A program made the position numbers and the translations under genes. The notes beneath the pieces were generated by a model, which searched no databases, was not told where the DNA came from, and saw nothing but the letters and a program-made list of their open reading frames with translations. A stretch of DNA of 64,000 nt from Nageia nagi (Eukaryota > Pinophyta): positions 19,096,001 through 19,160,000 of the forward strand of contig JBITNC010000002.1 in NCBI GenBank assembly GCA_050084985.1, written 5' to 3'. Shown one piece after another: positions 44,801 to 55,984 of the stretch. Position 1 is the stretch's first letter. Every line of letters starts with the position of its first letter.

Positions 44801-46868
44801 ATATGAATTATGGTTTGGAAGAAGAGCTACAGTGAGGCACTTCAGGATCTTTGGCAGTAAATGCTATATCAAGAGAATAGAAGAAAATTTAGGAAAGTTT
44901 GAGGATAGATCTGATGAAGGTATCTTTCTTGGTTACTCTTCGAAGAGCAAAGCATACAGGTGTTACAATAAAAGGATAAAAACAATCATTGATAGTGCTG
45001 ATGTTCGCATTGATGAGCAAAGAGATCTTCCCAAGAGAAATGATGATGATGATCTTCCTACCTATCAAGATTCAATTGAAGAAGACAAAAAGAATAAAAA
45101 CAAATCTAAGCCTCCTATACAGCAATCACAAGTAAAGAAACCAAAAGATTCAAATTCACCAAGTAACTCAAATGGTGTTTCAGAAAATGAGTCAGAAGAA
45201 GATGAAAATTCAAAAACTCCACCAAATAGATGGCACAAGGATCATCCACAAGATCAAATCATCGGTGAGTTTCATACAGGCATCCAAACTCGCAGATGGG
45301 TTTCAAGCACCTATTCTCTCCTATCCAGTATAGAGCCTAAAAATGTCTCAGAAGCTAGCCAAGATGAAAGCTGGATGAAAGCAATGGAGGAAGAACTCAC
45401 TCAAATTGAAAAGAATGAAACATGGGAACTCGTTCCTAAACTAGCCAACAAAAATGTGATTGGCACAAAGTGGATTTTTCGCAATAAGTTGAATGAAGAT
45501 GGGATAGTGGTTTGAAATAAAGCTAGACTTGTTTGCAAGGGATATGCTCAAGTTGAAGGAATTGATTTTGAAGAAACTTTGGCACCTGTGGCCAGATTAG
45601 AAGCTATTCGCATGTTTTTAGCTTTTGCAGTGTATAAAAACTTTAAAGTTTATCAAATGGATGTAAAATCAGCCTTTCTAAATGGCAAAATTGAGGAAGA
45701 AGTCTATATTGAACAGCTAGATGGTTTCCAATTGGGAGAGAATCCTAATCTGGTATGCAAACTAAAGAAGGCTCTGTATGGTTTAAAACAGGCACCTTGA
45801 GCATGGTACTCCAGACTTGATACATATCTTCAGTAGCAAGGCTTTAGAAAAGGAATGGTGGATAGCAATTTATACATTAAATCAGAAAAGGAAAATCAGC
45901 TAATTATTGTTGTCTATGTAGATGATATAATCTTTGGAGGAAGCAAGAATGAGCTATTTAAAAATCTTGCTGACAACATGTAAACAGAATTCGAGATGTC
46001 TATGATAGGTGAGCTTGCACTTTTTCTCGGCTTACAAATCAATCAGTTGAAGAATGGCATGTTCATTTCTCAAACCAAGTATGTTAAGGAGATGCTGAAG
46101 AAGTTTACCATGGAAGATTGTAAACCTGTGAGCACCCCTATGATGACAGGTTGCAAATTAAGCAAGGATGATAAAGCACCAATAGTAGATCAAACACAAT
46201 ACAGGTCAATGATTGGAAGTTTATTATATTTGACAGCTACTAGATCGAATATTCTTCAAGCAGTATGTATGGTTGCTCAATTTCAAGCAAATCCCAAAGA
46301 AACACATGTTACTGTAGTAAAGAGAATATTCAGATATCTCAAAGGCACAGTAGAATATGGTTTATGGTATCCTAGAGGAAAGGACTTTACACCTATTGCC
46401 TTTTCAGATGTAGACTAGGTAGGATGCGTGGATGATAGGAAGAGCACCAGTGGAGGAGCATTTTATTTGGGTAATAATCTTGTTGACTGGCACAGTAAAA
46501 AGCAAGACTCAGTATCCCTATCTATAGCAGAAGCAGAGTATATAGCAGCAACTTCTTGCTACACACAGATTCTATGGATGAAGCAGATGCTAAAAGATTT
46601 TGGTATACAGATTAACAAGCCCATAACAGTTATGTGTGATAACACAAGTGCAATCAATATCTCAAAAAATCTTGTTATGCACTCACGAACAAAGCATATA
46701 GCAATCAGATATCACTTTCTAAAAGAAAGAGTGGCACAAGGAGAAGTATAATTGGATTTTGTTCCAACCACAGAGCAAGTAGCAGACATCTTTACAAAGC
46801 CTTTGCCCAAAGATGTCTTCGAATATCTTCGAAACAAGCTAGGAGTTGTTGTCCTTCCCATGCATTAG
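44801..46868 (+). pseudogene. K integrase end, reverse transcriptase and RNase H
   Basis: After ELWFGRRATVRHFRIFGSKC and an acidic linker, RT runs from DESWMKAMEEELTQIEKNET through [69 protein letters not shown], and VVYVDDIIFGGSKNELF (YVDD 45915-45926 intact) to YLTATRSNILQAVCMVAQFQ. RNase H: FSDVD, GCVDDRKSTSGGAFYLGNNL, SIAEAEYIAATSCYTQILWM, MCDNTSAINISKN, TKHIAIRYHFL and [13 protein letters not shown], with its acidic residues. Natural stop TAG at 46866. Stops at 45513, 45798, 45834, 45981, 46416 and 46749 all fit a single transition. No frameshift in this part. Confidence 0.95.
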
Positions 46869-47080
46869 CTAGTTCTGGACGTCACATTCTCAAGGGGAGT
46901 GTTTATTTTTTCCTTCCTATGTTGCTTCTGTGTATCTTGTTTTATATGCATACAACTGATTTCCTGAGAATGTCATGTATGGACTCAGGGGGAGTCTGTA
47001 AATGCCCTTTGTTATTGTTGATAAAGGGGGAGAGAAAAGTTCTGATGTTGGTGTCTGATCAAGTGGTGTTGCCAATAATT
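46869..47080 (+). other. K 3' untranslated region
   Basis: Non-coding, G-rich runs (CTCAGGGGGAGTC, AAAGGGGGAGAG) of the kind seen before the PPT in plant copia elements. No frame matches a protein. Confidence 0.6.
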
Positions 47081-47093
47081 CCAAAGGGGAGAT
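47081..47093 (+). other. Polypurine tract of K
   Basis: CCAAAGGGGAGAT lies directly before the 3' LTR. Confidence 0.9.
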
Positions 47094-48994
47094 TGTTGAG
47101 CATGTGTGATTGTCATTGTTGTCAACACGTGGTTTTGGTAAAGACTGAGTTCCGAAGGTGATGAGGTCAGCAAGGAGAATTGAAAAGCTGGGGTTAGTAA
47201 ATTAAGCATTCCAGAATGAAATAATAAAAGCTCAGTTGTGAAAAAAAAAAATCGGGTTCCAGAGAAAGTGAGTAGAGCATTCCAGAAGCATGAAGATGAC
47301 ATCACGGGAAGAACGATGTTCACATTTTTGAATGAAACCGGGTTCCAGAGATGATGAGGTCAGCAAGGGGTGAATAAAAGTCCGGAGATAAAAGTCTAGA
47401 GATAAAAGTACGAAGATAAAAGTCTGGAGATAAAAGTGCGAAGATAAAAGTTCGGAGATAAAAGTGCGAAGATAAAAGTTCGGAGATAAAAGTGCGAAGA
47501 TAAAGTTCGAAGACAAAAGTGTGAAGATAAAAATCCGGAGATAAAAGTCCGAAGAGAAAAGTCTAGAGATAAAAGTCCGAAGATAAAAGTTCGAAGATAA
47601 AAGTCCGGAGATAAAAGTCCGGAGAGAAAAGTTCGGAGATAAAAGTTTGGAGATAAAAGTCTGGAGATAAAAGTTCGAGGATAAAAGTCCAGAGATAAAA
47701 GTTTGAAGATAAAAGTCTGAAGATAAAAGTCTAGAGATAAAAGTTTGAACATCGTAGGAAGCATTTTACTCTACTTTCGGAGTCCAAAGAAGATGACGTT
47801 AGTAGTTGGTGTTGAAAATTCCAGAAGGCCACGCAGATACCTTGGAACTCTCTTTCGGAGTCTGAAGATGATGACATCATGGTGTGGACATCGTGGGAAG
47901 CATTTTACTCTACTTCTGGAGTCTAGAGAAGATGATGTTAGCAGTTGGTGTTAAAAAGTACGAAAGGCCACGTAGATACCTGGAACTCTCTTTCGGAGTC
48001 TGGAGATGATGACATCATGGTGAATACAATAAACATCCGATAAGCTAGTAGGCCATGCAGATACCTTGGAACTCTCTTCCAGAATTAATGGAGAAAGAGC
48101 TACACTTATCTGAACAACTTTATTTAAGCAAGAGGAGCGTTCATCAGTTATAGCAGTTGCAATCTCAGATAGTGAACTCTCTTAGTGCAGGAGCAGTTAC
48201 AAATAAAGATTCCTTTTCAGTTTGTTTTTGGTAACGTGTCATGATAGGAACAGTTTCGTGAGGGGTTTTCTTGATGTGTAACAATTTTTCTTGATGTGTA
48301 ACGATTTTCTTGATGTGTAACGATTTGTAGGAATGGATGTGAAGAGTGGATTGGAGATAGAGGGAAAAATGGCAAGCAGAGACGTGAGAGTTGTAGTAAT
48401 AGCATGGAAGAGATGGAGAGTGGATAGAAGGTGTGAAAAATGAGCATGGAGAGAAGAGTGAGAAGAGAAGTGTGTAGTGGAGAGGGAAGAGCGTGGAAGA
48501 GGGGAGTATCTGAAGTATGTGAAGTGAGCAAATGAATATGCAGAGAGGATAGTGATTATTTAACTGTGTTACTTTGGAGCTATGTGCAGAGATCAAACAA
48601 TGAGCATTAGAGCTAGACCATTGAGGGTCTTCTAGAATTGTATTCCATCCTCCTTTTTGAATATTGTATCAAGTGGGTGCTTAATAGTTGGAGTTGGTGC
48701 TCCAAGCAGTAGGTGCTGCTATATTTAAAGTGGTAGTTGGTGCTACCCTTCACAGTTGGTGCTATGAATCTGTAAGCTTTCTTTAATGACTGGATTTGGA
48801 TTGGAGTCCAAGCAGTCATGTTCGAGGATGTAGCCAATCTGGTGAACCTCGTTATATCTGGTGTTGTGTGATGTACTTGGTGTGCTTGCTCATTTTTCTT
48901 TAGCTTTTAATCTATCTTTATTTACAAAGCTTAAATTGATTATTTTTATATACACTGATTCACCCCCCCTCTCAATGTCACTCAAAGTCCAACA
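47094..48994 (+). repeat. 3' LTR of K
   Basis: 1,901 bp. Same organisation as the 5' LTR, with 27 rather than 26 minisatellite units. Confidence 0.95.
47372..47748. repeat. 14-bp minisatellite in K 3' LTR
   Basis: 377 bp: 27 units of 14 bp less one base (a unit reading AGATAAAGTTCGAA). One unit more than the 5' LTR copy. Confidence 0.93.
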
Positions 48995-48999
48995 CAAAA

Positions 49000-49779
49000 T
49001 CCTTAGGCTCTATTTATATTTTGATTCTACTGAGATCCATTGATTTTAGCAAAAAATCATGATGTTATCTCTTATAATTGATGGGCTCTATTGATATTCT
49101 AATTGCTTTGGGATCCATTTATTTTTACCAAAATTTGTGATGTCATCCTTTAAAATCCCTGAGCTTTGTTGATATCCTAATTCTATTGGGACCCACTTAT
49201 TCTGATCAAAAATTATGATGTCATCTCCAAAAATCATTAGGCATTGTTGACATTCTTCAAAAGTCAAGCTTTGAATGTGTACAAGTTTTGGATATTTGTG
49301 CCAACAATTCCTAGAGACTCTAAGGCAATAAATATGATTCTGAGAAACTTTTACATACATGACTTATTGAGTATACTAAACAAGATGACATGACTCTCGG
49401 GCACTCTCAACTCCCAGTCACTAAAGAATAAAAGAATATAAAATTAACATAAGTCTTATTGACATAACTCATGGGTATCCTTATTTACATAATCTTCAGG
49501 TACTACTAAAAAAATGAAATGACTGTTGGGTGTCCTTATTTACATAATTCCCAAGTGCTACTAAAAAAAATGACTCCCAACACCCTAAGGAAAAGAAATG
49601 AGAAGAGAAGGGATTTATAATGAAAGAATGTAAAATTTTATAACTCATGAATACTTTAAAAGAATGATATCCTCCCAAGTACTCTTATATACATAGCTTT
49701 TGGGTAGTAAAGAATGAAATAATGAAGAATGAAAAATAATAGAATTACCCCAAATTTTGAGTGTTATTCTGAAGGAATA
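49000..49779 (-). repeat. 5' LTR of T2, second part
   Basis: 780 bp continuing the LTR broken at 39838 and aligning with 27715-28489, ending TTCTGAAGGAATA. The DNA beyond (GAGGAACC) no longer matches. Confidence 0.9.
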
Positions 49780-50829
49780 GAGGAACCTTTAAATTATTAT
49801 TTTATCTATTTATATTAAGGCTTTTTGTGATAGAAATTTTGACTCAATTTCTTATGTAAGTCAAAATTTTGACCTATCAAATTATGATAAAATGTGTTTT
49901 CATTTAAGATTTGATGTGTTTGAAAACAAATTTGGATATACTTCAAAAATGACTATTTTTAGTATGATAATGTGTTGAGCTTGTGTGACAGTTGCATAAC
50001 ATTTTTGTTATGTCATTTTACATGTCTAAGTACACATGTATTATATAAGTATTTCTTTAATATATGGGTTTTTGACAGTGTTGTCCTTTGTCCCAACAAT
50101 AAGGTTTTAGGGTAATCTTATGTAACAATGATTTATCACATTTTAACATTTTTGATATTTGCAAAATCAACAATATCTTAAGAAGTATTATCAAAATCTT
50201 TTGCACATGAAGCTTAAGTTTCTTAGAAAAATATAATCATAACCCTTTTTTTATATTGGGTTGCTAGTAGTAGACTTAAATCATTGGCATCTATCAATGA
50301 ATCATCGATGTTTACTATCTAGTCATTGGCATTCTATGTCATAGGATTATAAAAAGAAAAGGTTTAAATTTCATTATTACTTTCTATCTTATTTTGTCAT
50401 TTTCTTATCTGTTAGGTATCATTTATTCTTCATACTTTTTATTGTGTTGTTAGCTATCGATATCTAATGAGACTATCATGCCTCCATGTCATCACTTTGT
50501 TGGCCATTCTTGACCTATCAAGGAAGAGGTAGGGTTTTAAACTAACCTTATTTTTTAATTTTTGCTTATATTTGATATTTTAACGATTTTGTTTTAATTT
50601 TTTAGTTATAAAATATAATTATTAGGTACTTAAAACATTTCCATCAAATTAGAATATAATTTACACTTTTCTTTTTATTTGTTTTAACAAATTTTCAAAA
50701 CCTCGATCGTAATCATCAGCCAAATTTGAAGGGTTTTAGGGTCATTGATGTTTATATGTTAAACGTCGATGATTCTCTAACACCAGCATTTGAACACTAG
50801 CATTTAATGTTGAATGACCCATTTTTTTT
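49780..50829. other. Unassigned stretch upstream of the PMD pseudogene
   Basis: No protein family seen. Contains scattered CATCGATG and ATTGGCAT words similar to those in the 25611-26494 and 1860-3175 regions, so it may be a decayed LTR or leader of that family. Confidence 0.3.
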
Positions 50830-52890
50830 AAGTTAAGTTTTATGAATTTGTAGGTTTGAGATATTTTTGAGCCTCATGGTAGATGCCCTTCTATCATTTA
50901 GGTGGGTAGGTAGTTTCTAGGTCTTGCTAATCACACATTTTTTAGGATGGTTAGATTTGGTGTGGTCCCATATATGGGTCACATTCATTGGAAGTACCCT
51001 TTATTGGTAGCTTTGTTAGATATATGGGATGCTCATACTTTGACCTTTCATCTCCCAACTAGGGAGATGATGATCACTATAGAGGACATTCATTAATTAT
51101 ATAGACTACCTATCCATGGTCAAAGGATATAGTATGTGGTAGATAGAGCTAGAGCTTTGCCAATGATTTCATATCTTTATGGAGCAAATAGAGTTGATAC
51201 TATTATTTCTAAGATTATTTTTGGAGGGATCTAATACTACTAGTATTGGATGGAGGATCAGATGGGGCCTATACATTTTTCATTGATGGGATTAATTTAG
51301 TGTTATGCTCTCTTAGATACTGTTGGTGGGATATTTCCATGGTTGCTTTTACTAATTATAGCAGATATGATGCAGCATGAGATAGTGTATGCTTTGGCAC
51401 CTACACTATTAGCTTAAATTTATAGAGAGCTATTCTTTTATTCTTTGGGGCATCATGCCTCATTGTCAGTTACTATCACTTTGTAGGCATGGGCTTATAA
51501 GCATATTGCTATAGCTCACCCTTCAGGCTTACCTATGGCTAGTTTTAGTAGCCATTTGGAGTATGAGGTAGGCATCATTCAGTGGCATGATGATTTTTAT
51601 GTTCATCCATCATATGGCATTAGGCAAGATGTGGCTTATTACTATTGCATCCTAGCTCAATTAGTTCCAAGTCAGGTGAGGTTTAGACCTTATCATTTAT
51701 ATCCAGTTTGAGTTGATCTTGTAGGGGAGATTATTGGTATTTGGAAACCATGTGTATTGAGTGGTAGAAAAATAGATTTTCTTGAGTTTTTTTAGTTTGG
51801 AAGAGTATGCTACCAATTTGGTTTAGTTTAGGACATTTCACCTTCACTAGTTTTATATCAACATGAGGGTACCATCCCAATGGATGGTGTTCAATATTTA
51901 GTGTATGCAATACTAGATCCTACTTAGGAGGAGGCATTAACTAAGGATGATACTAGGGTAGATGATATTGGCATCACTGAGGAGTTTAGAGCTTGGTGGC
52001 ATATTAAGTTAGAGGGTGGTGATGATGATGGAGAGGGTAGATGCATTCCTCAACATGTTGATGATGTGGAGGAGGTTGGTGCAACCACAAGTGAGGTAGC
52101 AATAGGTGAGGGAGAGGAGAGGATGATAGATGTTGTTGAGGAGTTTATTTTAGAGGAGAGAGCAATAGTCTAGCTAAGGAGGGAGTTTCCCTAGGAAGAC
52201 ATGATGATGATAGAGGTGATATCTTGATGACTTAGATTCCTAGTATTGATACTTTACTAGGTGATATTTATGAGCTCAGATAGCAGTTAGCATAGGCTAA
52301 TTCATGCATGTATCAATATAGAGCTAAGAGGGATCTATATTTTAGAGAGAGAGATGAGGCTCATACATTACTACAAGGAGCTCAGGCTCATTAGATGGGA
52401 GTAGCACCTACTCTTAGGGGTACAAAGAGTAGATTTTTAGTATTTATTTGTGGCATTTATCAACAAAGGGATTATTATAGTGCTATTATTCAAACTTGGT
52501 TGATAGGTGTAGTAACATTTTCTCTTGGAGTACAATATCCTATACCTCCATTGAGTTATATGCCTATTGACTTGTCTACATATCAGGTTGGTAGTAGTGT
52601 TCAAGGGACAATAGGTTCTCTAGGTAGGATAGCTAGATTAGGAGCCTCTCCTAGCAGGGCTACTACACCTTGGGCATCCTCCTAAGGTATTATGAGATCA
52701 TCAAAGTTATGGGGGGCTACATGATCAGCCAATCCTACAAGGCTTGTTGGTACTACTCTTGGTCATGGCACCAGAGAGATGAGTAAATAGCCGAGCGATC
52801 GTGGTAGTTCTTGAGGTTAGGGTAGTGGTTGGATTAGTCCTCGAGGAGGATCTGGTGGTTGGGGCAGTCCATGAGGATGCCCATGATGAT
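50830..52890 (+). pseudogene. Plant mobile domain (PMD) protein pseudogene
   Basis: A single frame from about 50830 to 52200, then a one-base shift and a second part to about 52890. It shows the PMD signature: FLGLANHTFFRMV, LVALLDIWDAHTLTFHLPT, REMMITIEDIH-stop-LYRLPIHG, then DTVGGIFPWLLLLIIADMM, AWAYKHIAIAHPSGLPM and QVRFRPYHLYPV. This family (MAIN/MAIL1-like, DUF1985-related fold) occurs as host genes and, more often, captured by plant transposons. After it come an acidic stretch, a coiled-coil part (DIYELRxQLAxANSCMYQYR) and an open tail (52395-52685) rich in Ser and Gly. About 16 stops, each TAA, TAG or TGA where Gln, Trp or Arg fits; only one frameshift. No LTR or TIR of its own was found. 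Confidence 0.75.
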
Positions 52891-54244
52891 AAGACTATAA
52901 AATTTATGAAATCATGTATTTTTATATGTTTATATTTTTTATAATATGATGTAATTGGAAATGTTATGATTTGACATGTTATATGATTGAGTAGTTGAGG
53001 ATATTTAGGATGATGTCATGTTTAGTTTTATATTGGCAGATAGGTATATGATGATATGTTTTCTTATGGTTATATATTCAAGTTTATGATGGTTTCATAT
53101 ATTGAATGATGTTCAAATATTTTTATCCTATTATCATAAAGGTTATATAAAATACTTGACAATGAAATTTTTGTAAATAAAATTTTATAAGACATATTTT
53201 AAGTATACTAGTATGGAATCATATGCATCATTTTTCATTTCTTGGCTATGTATGTGTATAAATAAATATATGATAAAAAATTTTATACAAATATAGAACA
53301 TAAATAGAATAATAAGATCAATTATCAATTTAAAAAATAATAAAGATAATTTTATATTGGGATATATGGATGATATTGATAGCATAACATGATTAAAGAA
53401 ATAATCAATTAACTAGCTTTATCAATCTTTATTTTACCTTCATTTATGCAATTATAGATGATATAAAACATAGTCATAATATCAAAAGTTTATCTTGAAC
53501 TCGTGTGTGCATGGTGATATTCATTTACTTCTTTAGACATCCCTAAATTAAATACTTTTAAAAGCATAGTTTAAATTCAATTCTCCTTATATGCATACAG
53601 TGGTCCAAATTTCTTTGGACATGTTGCCTCTTCATTAGGTATGCCCCATTGCTAGACAAGCATCCATAGCCTCGATGAGGATTAACCCCTAGATCCCACT
53701 ACAAACTTGCTCTATTGCTAGTCAAGCATCCATAGCCCCAATAGAGGATACTACAATGACCCAAGCATATATTTTAGACTTATTTTCTTTTTTCTCTTCT
53801 CTCTCTTTTTTTTTTGCCTTGGGTTTAGGATGAATCAAAATAATGGGAGAATATTTCCTTTAAAACTATACTTCAAAACATTCAATGTCCATTTGTTTTG
53901 ATATTTTAAATGTGAGAATAGTGTTTGAGTTCGTGATATTCCAAAGATATCATACATGTTTGTATATCATATTAAATTGACTAAAATTTAGATATCAGAT
54001 ATCATAATAGAAGCTATAATGATGATAATTTTAAACAATATTATGTTAATCATACATGTATGATGTAATATGTGTACAAATGGTATATATGAATGGGAGA
54101 ATATATAAATATAAATTGATAAGTGATCTAAATCATTATAGTTATCATCAAATAAGGATACCATTCCCTAATTTAATAATGGGATATATATATATATAGG
54201 GAAACACACCCTATAGCCAAGACACTTTAGAATTATATATATCT

Positions 54245-54285
<41 letters not shown>

Positions 54286-54389
54286 TGTGTAATTTATTTT
54301 TTAGGATTTTTTTTATTTTTATGATTTTTTAAAAAAATATTTATTGATATTTTTTTTTTTTAGAATCACTAAGTCCTTCAAATATTATG
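52891..54389. other. Unassigned AT-rich DNA
   Basis: No coding features. It holds a 40-bp duplicated word (about 53648-53685 and 53712-53752, AAGCATCCATAGCC), a pyrimidine run at 53785-53818 and the GT repeat below. The 3' LTR of T3 should lie hereabouts but no second copy is available for comparison. Confidence 0.35.
54246..54290. repeat. (GT)n microsatellite
   Basis: 45 bp of GT interrupted once by AT; preceded by a short TA run at about 54187-54199. Confidence 0.95.
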
Positions 54390-55897
54390 GGATGATCTTT
54401 TAACAATGGTCCAACCTCTTTGTTTCAAAACATATTAATATGGAGGATTCAATCAAAGATAATATGGCCCTATTCTAAGAATGGATGGTTGATGTGTGGG
54501 TGGATAAATGATTAATGGAGGTGACAACACTTTAAATACCTTTGGTTTTGATTTAAACTTTTAGATAACTCTTTTTTTGATGGATGACTCTGAAGATTGT
54601 TCACTAATATTAAAGAATTGAGTAGGTAAATGTGTGCTTGATTGTGCACAATAATGGAAACATAGAAATAATGATGAACATGGTTGTACATTCTTGATGA
54701 TTTGATCCACATAATCCTTTTCAATATGTGTAGGATAAACTTCATGTTTTATTTTCTTTCATAAATTAAGCCATTGAAGTGTCCTTTTAAATCTTAATTT
54801 TGTATTTATAACATTATTGATACAACATGTTTTACTAAAAAGTGAAGTGTAATCACATATAATATCATGATTAGGGATTGTAGAACTATTATATTGAATT
54901 ATTGAGTCATTGACAACATCAGTGAGTGATATGATTCATCCCCAATACTTTATGTTCACATGATGATAAGGCCAATGTATACAAAACAAATGAATTAAAC
55001 TCATTTCTGACTCTAATTCCATCCATAATTCTTTGGCATCTATTTCAATAGTTACTTTATACCCATTATGTCTTAATACCCAAGTTTTAGAGTTTTAATC
55101 ATTGGAATAAGACATGGCTATTTTCTCTTGTACTTCCATAGGTAATGAAAACACTTGACACATAAGTTCACATGGGTTTATTTGTAGCATTTTTACATAT
55201 TTATCATCATGATATCATTCAAAAAAATGGGATTGGATTTATCAATTTGAAATTATGGAAGATGAGTTTGTAAGATTTTCAAAGGTAATTATTATGTTAA
55301 ACTTTCACATGGAGGTGATGAACAAAATCTTGACTTCATATGAGAAAAGTGATAATTAATTTTTTGAATTAGTTTTTTAGATCATCTTAGAGTTGGGATA
55401 AATGAACTAGTGAAATCATAGATCATTTTGTGATGATTAAGATCTCCTACAATTTGACTTACCCAATTAAAAAGAGGATCTAAATTTTACAAAGTGTGAT
55501 ACGCTATGTTCAAAACCTAGTTATTGAAAGTACAATCAAGGATCAATCATGGTGAGGACATAGGAAAATGAAAACATATTAGATTTATCTTTTCAACTTG
55601 ATCATGATAATGCATAAAATCAACAAAATACATGGATTTGTCAACATAAACATTGATATCATCTCCTTTATTGTCTATTTGCCATCCATCATATGGATTA
55701 AGTTGAATTTTTAATACTATTAGTTTTTGTATATCGATAGGTAAATGTAAGAAATTTCTCATTTCAAAAGTAATATTTTACGTTACATGCATGATAGCTC
55801 TATCTCCTAGATGTCAAGATTTTGCATACCAAGGTAGCCATTGAAATCCTCTTCTATTATCCATTACATGGATAGTCTTTGACCATTTAAAAGCCAT
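54390..55897 (-). pseudogene. T3 extra 3' ORF with possible duplicated domain
   Basis: Downstream of T3 integrase and in the same sense. From ATG at 55897: MAFKWSKTIHVMDNRRGFQW, LPWYAKS, HLGDRAIMHV, then MRNFLHLPIDIQKLIVLKIQ (55762), VYVDKSMYFVDFMHYHDQVE, KINLICFHFP, NHHKMIYDFTSSFIPTLR. After a frameshift a second similar series appears: QVFSLPMEVQEKIAMSYSND (about 55155), EIDAKELWMELESEMSLIHL, FCIHWP, NHDIICDYTSLF (to about 54835). The shared plan, F-LP-[DE]-[IV]Q at the start and D-TS-F at the end about 115 residues later, suggests a repeated domain. The LP start recalls an F-box helix only weakly. Not assigned to a family. Confidence 0.45.
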
Positions 55898-55984
55898 ATG
55901 CTAATACATTAATATATATATCAATTTCATCATTTTTTAACATACAAAATATTTATATACACTATTTACAAAGAGCAAATGTTT

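Larger units (their letters stand above)
39839..48994 (+). mobile_element. Complete Ty1/copia element K, 9.2 kb
   Basis: LTRs 39839-41729 and 47094-48994 (1,891 and 1,901 bp, both TGTTGAGCATG...CCAACA), PBS, gag-pol and PPT in order on the plus strand. Flanked by a perfect 5-bp duplication CAAAA at 39834-39838 and 48995-48999. LTRs look closely similar by eye, with most differences C/T or G/A. The gag-pol frame has one clear frameshift (about 43845) and about a dozen stops. Its host site is the 5' LTR of T2, so K is younger than T2. Confidence 0.97.
26560..49779 (-). mobile_element. Large Ty3/gypsy element T2, interrupted by copia element K
   Basis: LTRs at 26560-28489 and at 38674-39838 plus 49000-49779 flank a 10.2 kb internal region with gag, protease, aRNH, RT, RNase H, integrase and an extra 3' ORF, all on the minus strand. 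Without K and one 5-bp duplication it is about 14.06 kb. Right-LTR length after removing K (about 1,945 bp) agrees with the left (1,930 bp). The minus-strand internal region starts near 38673 with TTTTTGGCATACTCGATGGG, a plausible PBS area. I did not find a clean target-site duplication. Confidence 0.9.

Noticed and set aside
26555-49784. Target-site duplication of T2
   Set aside because: Flanks GGAAG and GAGGA are not identical; I could not define a clean 5-bp duplication.
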